Notes under the pieces: model-generated
Seen by the model: the letters and a program-made list of their open reading frames with translations, nothing else
What the model was told of the DNA's origin: nothing
The model's database searches: none
DNA from: an uncultured Thiomonas sp.
Lineage (GTDB): Bacteria; Pseudomonadota; Gammaproteobacteria; Burkholderiales; Burkholderiaceae_C
Direction of reading: 5' to 3'
DNA length: 5,872 nucleotides
Assembly (NCBI GenBank): GCA_937927695.1
Contig: CALBRU010000428.1
Span: 1 to 5,872 of the forward strand
In this document: piece by piece, positions 1 to 5,870 of the stretch
Numbering within the stretch: position 1 is the stretch's first letter
Layout of the letters: every line of letters begins with the position of its first letter
Program-made: the position numbers and the translations under genes

Positions 1-1
1 G

Positions 2-1300
2 CGTTGGGGCAAGGACGACGGCACGAACGGTCAACAAAGCAATAACAACCAAGACCCGAACCGGCGTCCTGGCAGCGGCGGCCCGCCCGATCTCGATGAA
101 CTCTGGCGTGATTTCAACCGCAAACTCAACGGTCTGTTCGGCAAGAAGCGCGGCTCAGGCAACGGTGGCGGTACGCCGCCGCAACGCCCCGACCTCTATC
201 CCTCAGCCAAGGGCATGGGTGTAGGGGTCATCATTCTGGTGGTCATCGGGGTGCTGGGCTGGCTGTCTTCCGGCTTTTTCATCGTGCAGGAAGGTCAGCA
301 GGCTTCGGTGACGCGTTTTGGCAAACTGGCCTACATCACTGACGCCGGTTTTCACTGGCGCCTGCCCTATCCGTTCGAGGCAGATGAAATTGTCAACGTC
401 TCTCAGGTTCGGTCGGTCGAGGTCGGGCGCGGCGGCGAGGTGAAGGCAACGGGCTTGCCCGAGTCGGCCATGCTGACTGAAGACGAGAACATCGTCGATG
501 TTCGCTTCGCTGTGCAGTACCGCATCGACAACGTGGTGGACTACCTCTACAACAACCGCAGTCCGGACGACGCGGTATCGCAGGCAGCTGAAACCGCGGT
601 GCGCGAGGTCGTGGGCAACAAGACGCTCGACTATGTGCTCTACGAGGGCCGCGAGCAAGTGGCCAGCGATGTGCAGGTTTTGACGCAGAAAATTCTCGAC
701 CGCTACAAGACCGGCATCATCATCACCACCGTCACGCTACAGAACGTGCAGCCTCCGGAACAGGTGCAAGCCGCTTTCGATGACGCCATCAAAGCAGGAC
801 AAGACCGTGAACGGCTGAAGAACGAAGCCCAGGCCTACGCCAACAACGTCATTCCCCGTGCGCAGGGCACCGCGTCGCGCTTGATCCAGGACGCCGAGGC
901 TTACAAGGCGCAGGTTGTGGCGCAGGCGCAGGGCGATACCTCTCGCTTCGATCAAATCCTGCAGCAATACGAAAAGGCGCCGCAAGTCACCCGCGAGCGC
1001 ATGTATCTCCAAACCATGCAAGACATTCTTTCCAGCGTTTCCAAGGTCATGGTGGATTCGCGCAACAACAATAATCTCCTCTACATGCCACTGGATAAAT
1101 TGCTGCAGCAATCCGCAGGCAAGGCCCCGACGAGTGTCACGGCCGCGCCCGCTGCTCCCACTGGCGTGCCAACCTTGCCGGCGGCCTCCGTGGGCACCGC
1201 CCCTGCGACGGCCGACAGTTCAGCGTCCGCGCCGGACGGAACCGCCCCTTCCAGTTCAAGAACCTCGCGCGATACCCTGCGCGAGCGCAACTTCCAGTGA
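2..1300 (+). CDS. hflK: FtsH protease modulator HflK (5' end cut by the window edge)
   Basis: HflK is an inner-membrane SPFH/prohibitin-family protein that assembles with HflC into a large periplasmic cage around the AAA+ protease FtsH and modulates degradation of membrane proteins. The frame is open from base 2, so the ATG at 215 is internal. Window residues 1-71 are the cytoplasmic N-terminal region: a Gly/Asn/Gln-rich stretch, then the HflK signature PPDLDELWRDFNRKLNGLF at about 28-46. One membrane helix follows at about 72-95. The SPFH domain starts at EGQQASVTRFGKL and carries LQNVQPPEQVQ near 246-256. A long charged helical region (about 260-320) and the NNNLLYMPLDKLL segment come next. 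The last 64 or so residues are an Ala/Pro/Ser/Thr-rich tail. The 432 visible residues already slightly exceed E. coli HflK (about 419), so probably only a few N-terminal residues are missing. The stop lies 10 bases before hflC, implying translation as a pair. Confidence 0.96.
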   Translation, partial: RWGKDDGTNGQQSNNNQDPNRRPGSGGPPDLDELWRDFNRKLNGLFGKKRGSGNGGGTPPQRPDLYPSAKGMGVGVIILVVIGVLGWLSSGFFIVQEGQQASVTRFGKLAYITDAGFHWRLPYPFEADEIVNVSQVRSVEVGRGGEVKATGLPESAMLTEDENIVDVRFAVQYRIDNVVDYLYNNRSPDDAVSQAAETAVREVVGNKTLDYVLYEGREQVASDVQVLTQKILDRYKTGIIITTVTLQNVQPPEQVQAAFDDAIKAGQDRERLKNEAQAYANNVIPRAQGTASRLIQDAEAYKAQVVAQAQGDTSRFDQILQQYEKAPQVTRERMYLQTMQDILSSVSKVMVDSRNNNNLLYMPLDKLLQQSAGKAPTSVTAAPAAPTGVPTLPAASVGTAPATADSSASAPDGTAPSSSRTSRDTLRERNFQ

Positions 1301-1303
1301 GGG
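1299..1303 (+). promoter_or_regulatory. Ribosome binding site of hflC
   Basis: GAGGG lies 7 bases before the hflC ATG and overlaps the hflK stop codon (TGA at 1298-1300). The arrangement suggests that ribosomes finishing hflK can reinitiate on hflC, which suits two proteins that assemble together. Confidence 0.7.
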
Positions 1304-1310
1304 CTGAGCA

Positions 1311-2201
1311 ATGAACAAGATCATTCTGGCTCTCGTGGCGCTGGTCGTGGCCATTCTGTTGCTGTCTTCCAGCCTGTTCGTGGTCGCTCAACGGCAGTTC
1401 GCCTCCGTGTTCGGCTTGGGGCAGATCAAACGGGTCATCAGCACCCCTGGCCTGTATTTCAAGATTCCGGCGCCTTTCGAGAATGTGGTGTTTCTCGACA
1501 AGCGCATCCTGACCCTGCAAAGCCCTGATACCGATCGTTTCATCACGGCCGAGAAGAAAAACGTGGTGGTGGACTGGTATCTGAAATGGCGCATCACCAA
1601 TCCGACCGAATTCATTCGCAGTTACGGTGGCGATCAGCGACGCGCGGGCGACCGGCTTTCGCAGATCGTTAAGGCGGCGCTGAACGAGCAGATCACACGT
1701 CGCACCGTGCGCGAGGTGCTGTCTTCGCAGCGCGACCAGGTCATGAAGGACGTGCAGACCGGCATTGCGAAAGACATCAATGGCACGGGCATCCAGATCG
1801 TTGACATGCGACTGACCCGCGTGGACTTCGTTTCCGCCATCACTCAGTCGGTCTATCGCCGCATGGAGGCCGAGCGCCAGCGCGTCGCCAACGAACTGCG
1901 TTCGACCGGCTACGCCGAGGCAGAAAAGATTCGCGCCGAAGCCGACAAGCAGCGTGAAATCGTGATTTCTCAAGCGTACAGCAAGGCGCAGACCATCAAG
2001 GGCCAGGGCGATGCCGAAGCCTCGTCGATCTATGCCAAGTCGTTCGGACAGAACCCGCAATTCGCCGAGTTCTACCGCAGCCTCGAGGCCTATCGCGCCA
2101 GCTTCAACAGCAAGTCCGATGTTTTGGTGCTCGACCCGAACAGCCAGTTCTTCCAGTTCTTTCGCGGGCCGGGTGGAGCGGTCTTGAAGCCAGGCAAGTA
2201 A
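1311..2201 (+). CDS. hflC: FtsH protease modulator HflC
   Basis: HflC is the partner of HflK in the HflKC complex that encloses FtsH at the inner membrane. The 296-residue protein starts with one hydrophobic helix (about residues 4-27, rich in Leu, Val and Ala) that acts as an uncleaved N-terminal anchor. The SPFH domain follows, from ERQ-like RQFASVFGLGQIKRV through PGLYFKIPAPFENV, DKRILTLQSPD and the WYLKWRITNP strand. The MEAERQRVANELRSTG stretch at 185-200 and the charged, Ala-rich residues up to about 245 form the long helix of the family. The C-terminal SDVLVLDPNSQFFQFF motif near 267-283 matches the usual HflC ending. E. coli HflC is about 334 residues, so this one is somewhat short but complete. 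The ATG has a GAGGG ribosome site at 7 bases, and hflK ends 10 bases upstream. Confidence 0.97.
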   Translation: MNKIILALVALVVAILLLSSSLFVVAQRQFASVFGLGQIKRVISTPGLYFKIPAPFENVVFLDKRILTLQSPDTDRFITAEKKNVVVDWYLKWRITNPTEFIRSYGGDQRRAGDRLSQIVKAALNEQITRRTVREVLSSQRDQVMKDVQTGIAKDINGTGIQIVDMRLTRVDFVSAITQSVYRRMEAERQRVANELRSTGYAEAEKIRAEADKQREIVISQAYSKAQTIKGQGDAEASSIYAKSFGQNPQFAEFYRSLEAYRASFNSKSDVLVLDPNSQFFQFFRGPGGAVLKPGK

Positions 2202-2210
2202 ATCCGCAAC

Positions 2211-2245
2211 AGAGACCGTCTTAACCGGCGGTCTCTGGCGGTCTC
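2211..2245 (+). promoter_or_regulatory. Hairpin with two alternative 3' arms in the hflC-DUF2065 spacer
   Basis: AGAGACCG (2211-2218) is perfectly complementary to CGGTCTCT (2229-2236), giving an 8-bp stem with a 10-base loop. The 3' arm lies in a 9-base direct repeat, GGCGGTCTC, at 2227-2235 and 2237-2245. The second copy can therefore pair with the same 5' arm (GAGACCG with CGGTCTC, 2239-2245). No T-run follows, so this does not look like a classic intrinsic terminator. It could be an RNA-stability or processing element that sets HflKC above downstream expression, or a structure that affects initiation at the ATG 15 bases downstream. The pairing is seen directly; the function is inferred. 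Confidence 0.45.
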
Positions 2246-2259
2246 AATGCGGTGCTGCG

Positions 2260-2445
2260 ATGCAGAACGTCTTGCTCCTTGCCGTTGGCATGGTTCTGGT
2301 CATCGAAGGCCTGATGCCGCTGTTTTTCCCCCGGCAGTGGCGAGACCTGTTCCGGCAGATCATGGCACTGACCGACGGTCAACTACGCTTTGTCGGTCTG
2401 ATCGCCGTCGCCATCGGCCTTCTCCTGGTGTTCCTCCTCAAGTAA
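2260..2445 (+). CDS. DUF2065 (YjeT-like) small inner-membrane protein
   Basis: This is a 61-residue protein with two hydrophobic helices, about residues 4-23 and 42-60, joined by a short basic/aromatic loop (PRQWRDLFRQIMALTDGQ). The first helix carries the family pattern G-M-V-L-V-I-E-G-L-M-P, followed by F-F-P-R-Q-W. The second is preceded by LRFVGL and contains AIGLLLVFLL. This matches DUF2065, whose E. coli member YjeT (about 65 residues) also sits just after hflC and before purA. The function is unknown; the conserved position suggests a link to the HflKC-FtsH complex, but that is inference. The ATG at 2260 begins the family's usual N-terminus; the ribosome site is weak (GCGGTG, 2249-2254). 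It lies downstream of a hairpin and ends 47 bases before the chosen hisZ start. A longer frame that also crosses this stretch belongs to the hisZ reading frame and is not used here. Confidence 0.9.
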   Translation: MQNVLLLAVGMVLVIEGLMPLFFPRQWRDLFRQIMALTDGQLRFVGLIAVAIGLLLVFLLK

Positions 2446-2492
2446 GCTTGGATGTTGCACGGATGACCGTGCCCCATTTTTCTGCGCGTTTT

Positions 2493-3644
2493 ATGAGCAA
2501 CTGGCGTCTTCCCGAATATTTTTCCGATGTGTTGCCGCGTGAGGCGGCGGTGATCGAGCACTTGCGCCGCGCCTGCCTGGATACGGCGCGGGGCTATGGC
2601 TATGCCCTGGTCATGCCGCCGTTGCTGGAGTTTGTCGATTCGCTCCTGTCAGGCACCGGGCAAGACCTCGATCTACAAACTTTCAAGCTTGTTGACCAGA
2701 TCTCCGGGCGGGCGCTGGGCTTGCGTGCCGACATGACGCCGCAGGCCGCCCGTATCGACGCTCACTTGCTAAATCAGGACGGCGTGACGCGCGTTTGCTA
2801 TTGCGGCAGCGCGGTGCGCACGCATCCCGAGGGCGTGCACGCCAGCCGGGAAATTCTGCAATTCGGCGCCGAGCTCTATGGGCATGCCGGACTGGAAGCC
2901 GATCTCGAAGTGCAGCAGCTGGCACTGGACTGCCTGCGACTGGCCGGGGTGGAGCGGGCTGCGCTCGATCTGGCCGATAACCGCATCGTGCGCGGCGTGC
3001 TGTCAGGCTTGCTGCTCGGGTCGCAAGACATAGAGGCGATTCTCGATGCACTGGCCAGCAAGGATGCCGGAGAACTGCGGTTGCTGACTCGCGGCTGCAC
3101 GGCAACCCAACGCGCAGCCATTCTCGCCCTGCCCGAGCTGTACGGCGATGCGGACGTGCTGCTTGAGGCGCGGCGCGTGTTGCCGCAGCATGCACTCATT
3201 TCCCGGGCGCTCGACGATCTGTCGGCGCTGGCCCGGCACCACCAGCAGCAGGGCGCGCAGGTGCAGATCGATCTGGCCGATATGCGCGGCTATCGCTATC
3301 ACAGCGGGGTGATTTTCAGCGTGTACGCACAAGGCTACGCCAATGCCGTGGCGCGTGGCGGGCGTTACGACGAAGTCGGCGCCAGCTTCGGCCGGCCGCG
3401 AGCCGCCACCGGATTTTCCATGGACTTGCGCGAAGTGGCGGGCTTCGCCGCCGCTCCGCAGGCCAGCGCCGCCATTGTGGCGGAGTGGTCAACAGCCTCT
3501 GGTTTGCCGGAGGCTGTCGCCGATTTGCGACGCCGGGGCGAAACCGTGGTGCAATTACCCCCTGGTCAGGCGCACGAAGCAAGCGCCTTCCGCCGCCAGC
3601 TTGTTCAGCGGGCCGGTGCCTGGCTGGTTGAAGATCGCGGCTGA
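2493..3644 (+). CDS. hisZ: ATP phosphoribosyltransferase regulatory subunit HisZ
   Basis: HisZ is a catalytically inactive paralogue of histidyl-tRNA synthetase that binds short-form HisG and is needed for the first step of histidine synthesis (ATP + PRPP to phosphoribosyl-ATP) and its feedback control by histidine. From ATG 2493 the protein has 383 residues, the family's usual size, and opens with MSNWRLPEYFSDVLP, a typical HisZ N-terminus. Class II synthetase-fold motifs are visible: GLRADMTPQAARID (76-89), the motif-2-like SREILQFGAELYGH (from 118) and the motif-3-like RGGRYDEV (288-295). The C-terminal anticodon-binding domain of true HisRS is absent, which separates HisZ from HisS. An in-frame ATG at 2463 would add 10 residues (MTVPHFSARF). 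It has a weak upstream GGA, whereas 2493 has a pyrimidine-rich leader without a clear ribosome site. The start therefore rests on family alignment and is less sure than the identity. Confidence 0.94.
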   Translation: MSNWRLPEYFSDVLPREAAVIEHLRRACLDTARGYGYALVMPPLLEFVDSLLSGTGQDLDLQTFKLVDQISGRALGLRADMTPQAARIDAHLLNQDGVTRVCYCGSAVRTHPEGVHASREILQFGAELYGHAGLEADLEVQQLALDCLRLAGVERAALDLADNRIVRGVLSGLLLGSQDIEAILDALASKDAGELRLLTRGCTATQRAAILALPELYGDADVLLEARRVLPQHALISRALDDLSALARHHQQQGAQVQIDLADMRGYRYHSGVIFSVYAQGYANAVARGGRYDEVGASFGRPRAATGFSMDLREVAGFAAAPQASAAIVAEWSTASGLPEAVADLRRRGETVVQLPPGQAHEASAFRRQLVQRAGAWLVEDRG

Positions 3645-3649
3645 TCTTC
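3630..3649 (+). promoter_or_regulatory. Hairpin across the hisZ stop codon
   Basis: GAAGATC (3630-3636) and GATCTTC (3643-3649) form a perfect 7-bp stem around a 6-base loop that includes the first base of the hisZ TGA. A second, weaker hairpin, CTATC-GTTG-GATAG, follows at 3657-3670. Neither is followed by a T-run, so strong intrinsic termination is unlikely. They may slow read-through or protect mRNA ends between hisZ and purA; this is inference. Confidence 0.3.
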
Positions 3650-3682
3650 CCTAACGCTATCGTTGGATAGACTGATTTACTT

Positions 3683-3687
3683 GAGAG
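3683..3687 (+). promoter_or_regulatory. Ribosome binding site supporting the GTG start of purA
   Basis: A purine-rich GAGAG sits 9 bases before the GTG at 3697. There is no ATG between it and the conserved PurA N-terminus, so this site decides the use of the rarer GTG start. Confidence 0.65.
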
Positions 3688-3696
3688 AACACACGC

Positions 3697-5019
3697 GTGA
3701 ATACTGGTCGTCATGTGGTCGTAGTGGGCACCCAATGGGGCGATGAGGGCAAAGGCAAGGTCGTCGATTGGCTGACCGATCATGCTCAGGGCGTGGTGCG
3801 CTTTCAGGGCGGTCACAACGCGGGGCATACGCTGGTGATCAACGGGCAGAAAACCGCGCTGCAGCTCATTCCTTCAGGCGTGATGCGCGCGGGCGTGGCC
3901 TGTTATGTCGGCAATGGCGTGGTGGTCGATCCGCAACACCTGCTGCTTGAAATTGGGCGACTCGAAGCGGCTGGAGTGGATGTGCGCTCACGGCTGCATA
4001 TCAGTGAGTCCTGCCCGGTCGTGCTCCCTACGCATGTGGCGCTCGACAAAGCGCGCGAGGTGCGCCGCGAAAACGACGGCAGCGGCAAGATCGGCACTAC
4101 CGGCAAGGGCATCGGGCCGGCTTATGAAGACAAGGTGGCACGCCGCGCCATCCGTTTGCAGGACCTCAAGCATCCCCATCGCCTGCAGACCAAGCTCGCC
4201 GAGGTACTGGATCTGCACAATTTTGTCTTGAAGAATTATCTGCACACCGATCCGCTCGATGCCGGGATGGTTATGTATCAATTGCTCAAGTCCGCCGAGC
4301 AGGTGCGGCCCCTGTTGGCCGACGTGTGCTACCTGATCCATCAAGCCCATCTGCGCGGTGATCGCCTGCTGTTCGTGGGGGCGCAAGGCTCGCTGCTCGA
4401 CATCGACCACGGTACTTATCCCTTCGTGACTTCGAGCAATTGCGTGGCCGGTACGGCCGCGGCGGGATCGGGAGTCGGCCCCGGCATGCTGCACTATGTG
4501 CTGGGCATCACCAAGGCGTACACCACCCGGGTGGGCAGCGGCCCCTTCCCGACGGAGCTGCCCACCACGGAGGCGGGCAGCGTGGGGCATCACCTCTCCA
4601 GCGTGGGTCAGGAATTCGGCACGGTCACGGGGCGTGCGCGCCGCTGTGGCTGGCTGGATGTTGCGGCGCTCAAGCGGGCGGTCATCATCAACGGCGTGTC
4701 GGGGTTGTGCATCACCAAGCTCGATGTGCTCGACGGCCTGCCGACCATCCGCGCCTGTGTGGGTTATATGCTCGACGGCGAACGGCACGACGTGCTCCCG
4801 CTCGATGCCGATGAGATCGAGCGCTGCGAGCCGATCTACGAAGATTTTCCGGGCTGGACGCAAAGCACCAAGGGCCTCACGACCTGGGATCAACTGCCTG
4901 CCGTGGCGCGCAGCTATCTGCAGCGGGTGGGCGAGTTGATCGGTGCGCCGATCGACATGGTGTCCACCGGTCCCGACCGCGATCACACCATCGTGCTGCG
5001 GCATCCGTTTCAGGCTTGA
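3697..5019 (+). CDS. purA: Adenylosuccinate synthetase PurA
   Basis: PurA is the cytosolic GTP-dependent enzyme that joins IMP and aspartate to give adenylosuccinate, the committed step from IMP to AMP. At 440 residues it is near the usual 430-440. The GTG start at 3697 gives the standard opening, with the nucleotide-binding loop GTQWGDEGKGKVVD at 11-24. D16 and H44 (in GGHNAGHT) correspond to the catalytic Asp13 and His41 of E. coli. GTTGKGIGPAYEDK (133-146) is part of the IMP site. TGRARRCGW (from 311) supplies the aspartate-binding loop with Arg313 and Arg315. KLDVLDGL (from 341) and STGPDRDHTI (from 423) match the guanine-binding region. The segment SSNCVAGTAAAGSGVG (from 246) differs from E. 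coli SSNTTAG, but I recall this form from Burkholderiales. All key residues are present. It lies 52 bases after hisZ and 55 before the phosphoribosyltransferase. Confidence 0.98.
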   Translation: MNTGRHVVVVGTQWGDEGKGKVVDWLTDHAQGVVRFQGGHNAGHTLVINGQKTALQLIPSGVMRAGVACYVGNGVVVDPQHLLLEIGRLEAAGVDVRSRLHISESCPVVLPTHVALDKAREVRRENDGSGKIGTTGKGIGPAYEDKVARRAIRLQDLKHPHRLQTKLAEVLDLHNFVLKNYLHTDPLDAGMVMYQLLKSAEQVRPLLADVCYLIHQAHLRGDRLLFVGAQGSLLDIDHGTYPFVTSSNCVAGTAAAGSGVGPGMLHYVLGITKAYTTRVGSGPFPTELPTTEAGSVGHHLSSVGQEFGTVTGRARRCGWLDVAALKRAVIINGVSGLCITKLDVLDGLPTIRACVGYMLDGERHDVLPLDADEIERCEPIYEDFPGWTQSTKGLTTWDQLPAVARSYLQRVGELIGAPIDMVSTGPDRDHTIVLRHPFQA

Positions 5020-5062
5020 GCGTTCACTGCGCCCTGGCAGATTTCATTTTCCACACGTTAAC

Positions 5063-5067
5063 AAAGG
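5063..5067 (+). promoter_or_regulatory. Ribosome binding site of the phosphoribosyltransferase gene
   Basis: AAAGG lies 7 bases before the ATG at 5075. It supports this start over an in-frame ATG at 4943, which lies inside purA and would add 44 residues unlike the family's N-terminus. Confidence 0.6.
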
Positions 5068-5074
5068 TTCGGCC

Positions 5075-5596
5075 ATGCTCAGCGAGGACGGCAAGCATCT
5101 CTATGTTTCCTGGGACGAATACCACGCCCTGATCGAAAAACTCGCCCTCAAGGTGCATGCCTCGGGCTGGGAGTTCGATCAGATCCTTTGCCTAGCGCGA
5201 GGCGGGGTGCGGCCTGGAGACATTCTTTCTCGCATTTTCGACAAACCCCTGGCCATCATGTCCACCAGTTCCTACCGCGAAAGCGCCGGAACGGTGCAAG
5301 GCCGTCTGGACATCGCCCGCTACATCACCCTGCCGCGCGGGGAGCTTGAAGGGCGCGTGCTGCTCGTTGATGATCTGGCCGATTCGGGCGAAACCTTGAA
5401 AGCCGTTGAAAACCATTTGCGCAGCGCCGGAAAGATTACCGATCTGCGCAGCGCCGTGATCTGGGTCAAAGGCATTTCGACCTATCTGCCCGAGTACTAC
5501 GTGGACATGCTGCCCACGAGCCCCTGGATACACCAGCCCTTTGAAGAGTACGACGTGCTACGTCCGACTCGTCTTGCCGAGCGCTGGAAAATCTGA
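5075..5596 (+). CDS. Gpt-like purine phosphoribosyltransferase
   Basis: This is a 173-residue type I phosphoribosyltransferase, expected to transfer phosphoribose from PRPP to a purine base (guanine, xanthine or hypoxanthine) in salvage. The PRPP-binding loop is clear: VLLVDDLADSGETL at 95-108, with the two acidic residues D99 and D100. LARGGVRPGDIL (40-51) matches the SRGG-PG pattern of E. coli Gpt, and STSSYRE (63-69) matches its ISSY strand. K132 in VIWVKG is placed like the purine-contacting Lys. YYVDMLPTSPWIHQPFEEYD at 141-160 closely resembles the Gpt ending VVDIPQDTWIEQPWD, the base-binding region. It is about 20 residues longer than E. coli Gpt (152). The substrate cannot be settled from sequence, so no symbol is given. 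Its place after purA fits purine metabolism. The ATG at 5075 has an AAAGG ribosome site; the stop codon is part of a strong hairpin. Confidence 0.9.
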   Translation: MLSEDGKHLYVSWDEYHALIEKLALKVHASGWEFDQILCLARGGVRPGDILSRIFDKPLAIMSTSSYRESAGTVQGRLDIARYITLPRGELEGRVLLVDDLADSGETLKAVENHLRSAGKITDLRSAVIWVKGISTYLPEYYVDMLPTSPWIHQPFEEYDVLRPTRLAERWKI

Positions 5597-5619
5597 GCTC
5601 GGCAGTCGCTGCCAGCTCA
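5594..5619. terminator. Strong hairpin between the convergent genes, possible bidirectional terminator
   Basis: TGAGCT (5594-5599) plus GGCAG (5601-5605) pair with CTGCC (5609-5613) plus AGCTCA (5614-5619). This is 11 base pairs with one bulged C at 5600 and a TCG triloop. The stem begins in the phosphoribosyltransferase stop codon. On the + strand no T-run follows. On the - strand the hairpin is followed two bases later by TTTT (complement of 5588-5591), giving a short U-tract. It may therefore stop - strand transcription from the gene ending at 5652 better than + strand transcription. Confidence 0.5.
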
Positions 5620-5649
5620 TGGGCAGCTGCTCATGGGCAAACATGGGCA
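5615..5649. repeat. Three direct copies of CATGGGCA in the convergent spacer
   Basis: CATGGGCA occurs at 5618-5625, 5632-5639 and 5642-5649, with spacings of 14 and 10 bases. The first two copies extend to an 11-base repeat, GCTCATGGGCA (5615-5625 and 5629-5639). The 8-base palindrome GCAGCTGC (5623-5630) lies between them. The array overlaps the 3' arm of the preceding hairpin and allows alternative foldings. It could come from local slippage or duplication, or serve as a termination or binding region; nothing in the sequence decides this. Confidence 0.6.
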
Positions 5650-5651
5650 AC

Positions 5652-5870
5652 TCAGCGGCAATACTGCGAAATGAGCCCGCCGATCTTGGCGCGTTCTGCG
5701 GCCCGTTGCGCATCATCCATGATGACCCGCTGGCCTTGGGCGTCGATTTGCACCATGCGTTGACCGCTATCGAGCACCTGGAGTTGCTTTTGTGCCTGCA
5801 GGCAGTTCTGCTGGTTCACAAGCGCCTGGGCCTGTTGCTGCTGTAGTTTGGCCTGTTCCTGCGCGGCTTG
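5652..5870 (-). CDS. C-terminal part of a DUF4124-like protein (5' end beyond the window)
   Basis: On the - strand a frame is open from the right edge to a TGA at 5652-5654, giving 72 residues that lack the true start. The visible part begins with a Gln/Ala-rich, probably helical stretch (QEQAKLQQQQAQALVNQQ), then NCLQAQKQLQVLDSGQR, IDAQGQRVIMDDAQRAAER and a final SQYCR. The order Cys, helix, L-x-SGQR, D-x-x-G-x-R, DD-x-x-R-x-x-E and terminal Cys resembles the C-terminal half of DUF4124-type envelope proteins of betaproteobacteria, in which the two Cys could form a disulfide. The function is unknown, and the family call rests on this recalled pattern alone. Protein-like composition and convergent placement with a hairpin between the stops support a real gene. 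A + strand frame at 5541-5846 overlaps it and is judged a shadow. Confidence 0.6.
   Translation of the reverse strand, partial: QAAQEQAKLQQQQAQALVNQQNCLQAQKQLQVLDSGQRMVQIDAQGQRVIMDDAQRAAERAKIGGLISQYCR

Noticed and set aside
215..217. ATG 215 as the hflK start
   Set aside because: The frame is open to the left edge and encodes the conserved HflK N-terminal region (PPDLDELWRDF) before the membrane helix, so this Met is internal.
1137..2060. 307-residue open frame on the - strand opposite hflK/hflC
   Set aside because: It is antisense to two certain genes, crosses their junction and shows no family motif; a by-product of codon bias.
2247..2492. N-terminal extension of the hisZ frame across the DUF2065 gene
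   Set aside because: The extra 82 residues are Arg/Pro-rich and unlike HisZ, and the same bases encode a recognisable DUF2065 protein in another frame.
3988..5004. 338-residue open frame on the - strand opposite purA
   Set aside because: It lies wholly antisense to a complete purA with all catalytic motifs. Its translation is rich in His, Arg and Ala with no recognisable domain, as expected for a GC-rich shadow frame.
5016..5044. Possible promoter before the phosphoribosyltransferase gene (TTGAGC with a downstream AT-rich stretch)
   Set aside because: At a 17-base spacing the would-be -10 element is AGATTT, a poor match to TATAAT; not enough to claim a promoter.
5541..5846. 101-residue + strand frame at the right end
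   Set aside because: It starts inside the phosphoribosyltransferase gene and runs antisense to the Cys-containing - strand frame; its sequence has no recognisable family features.
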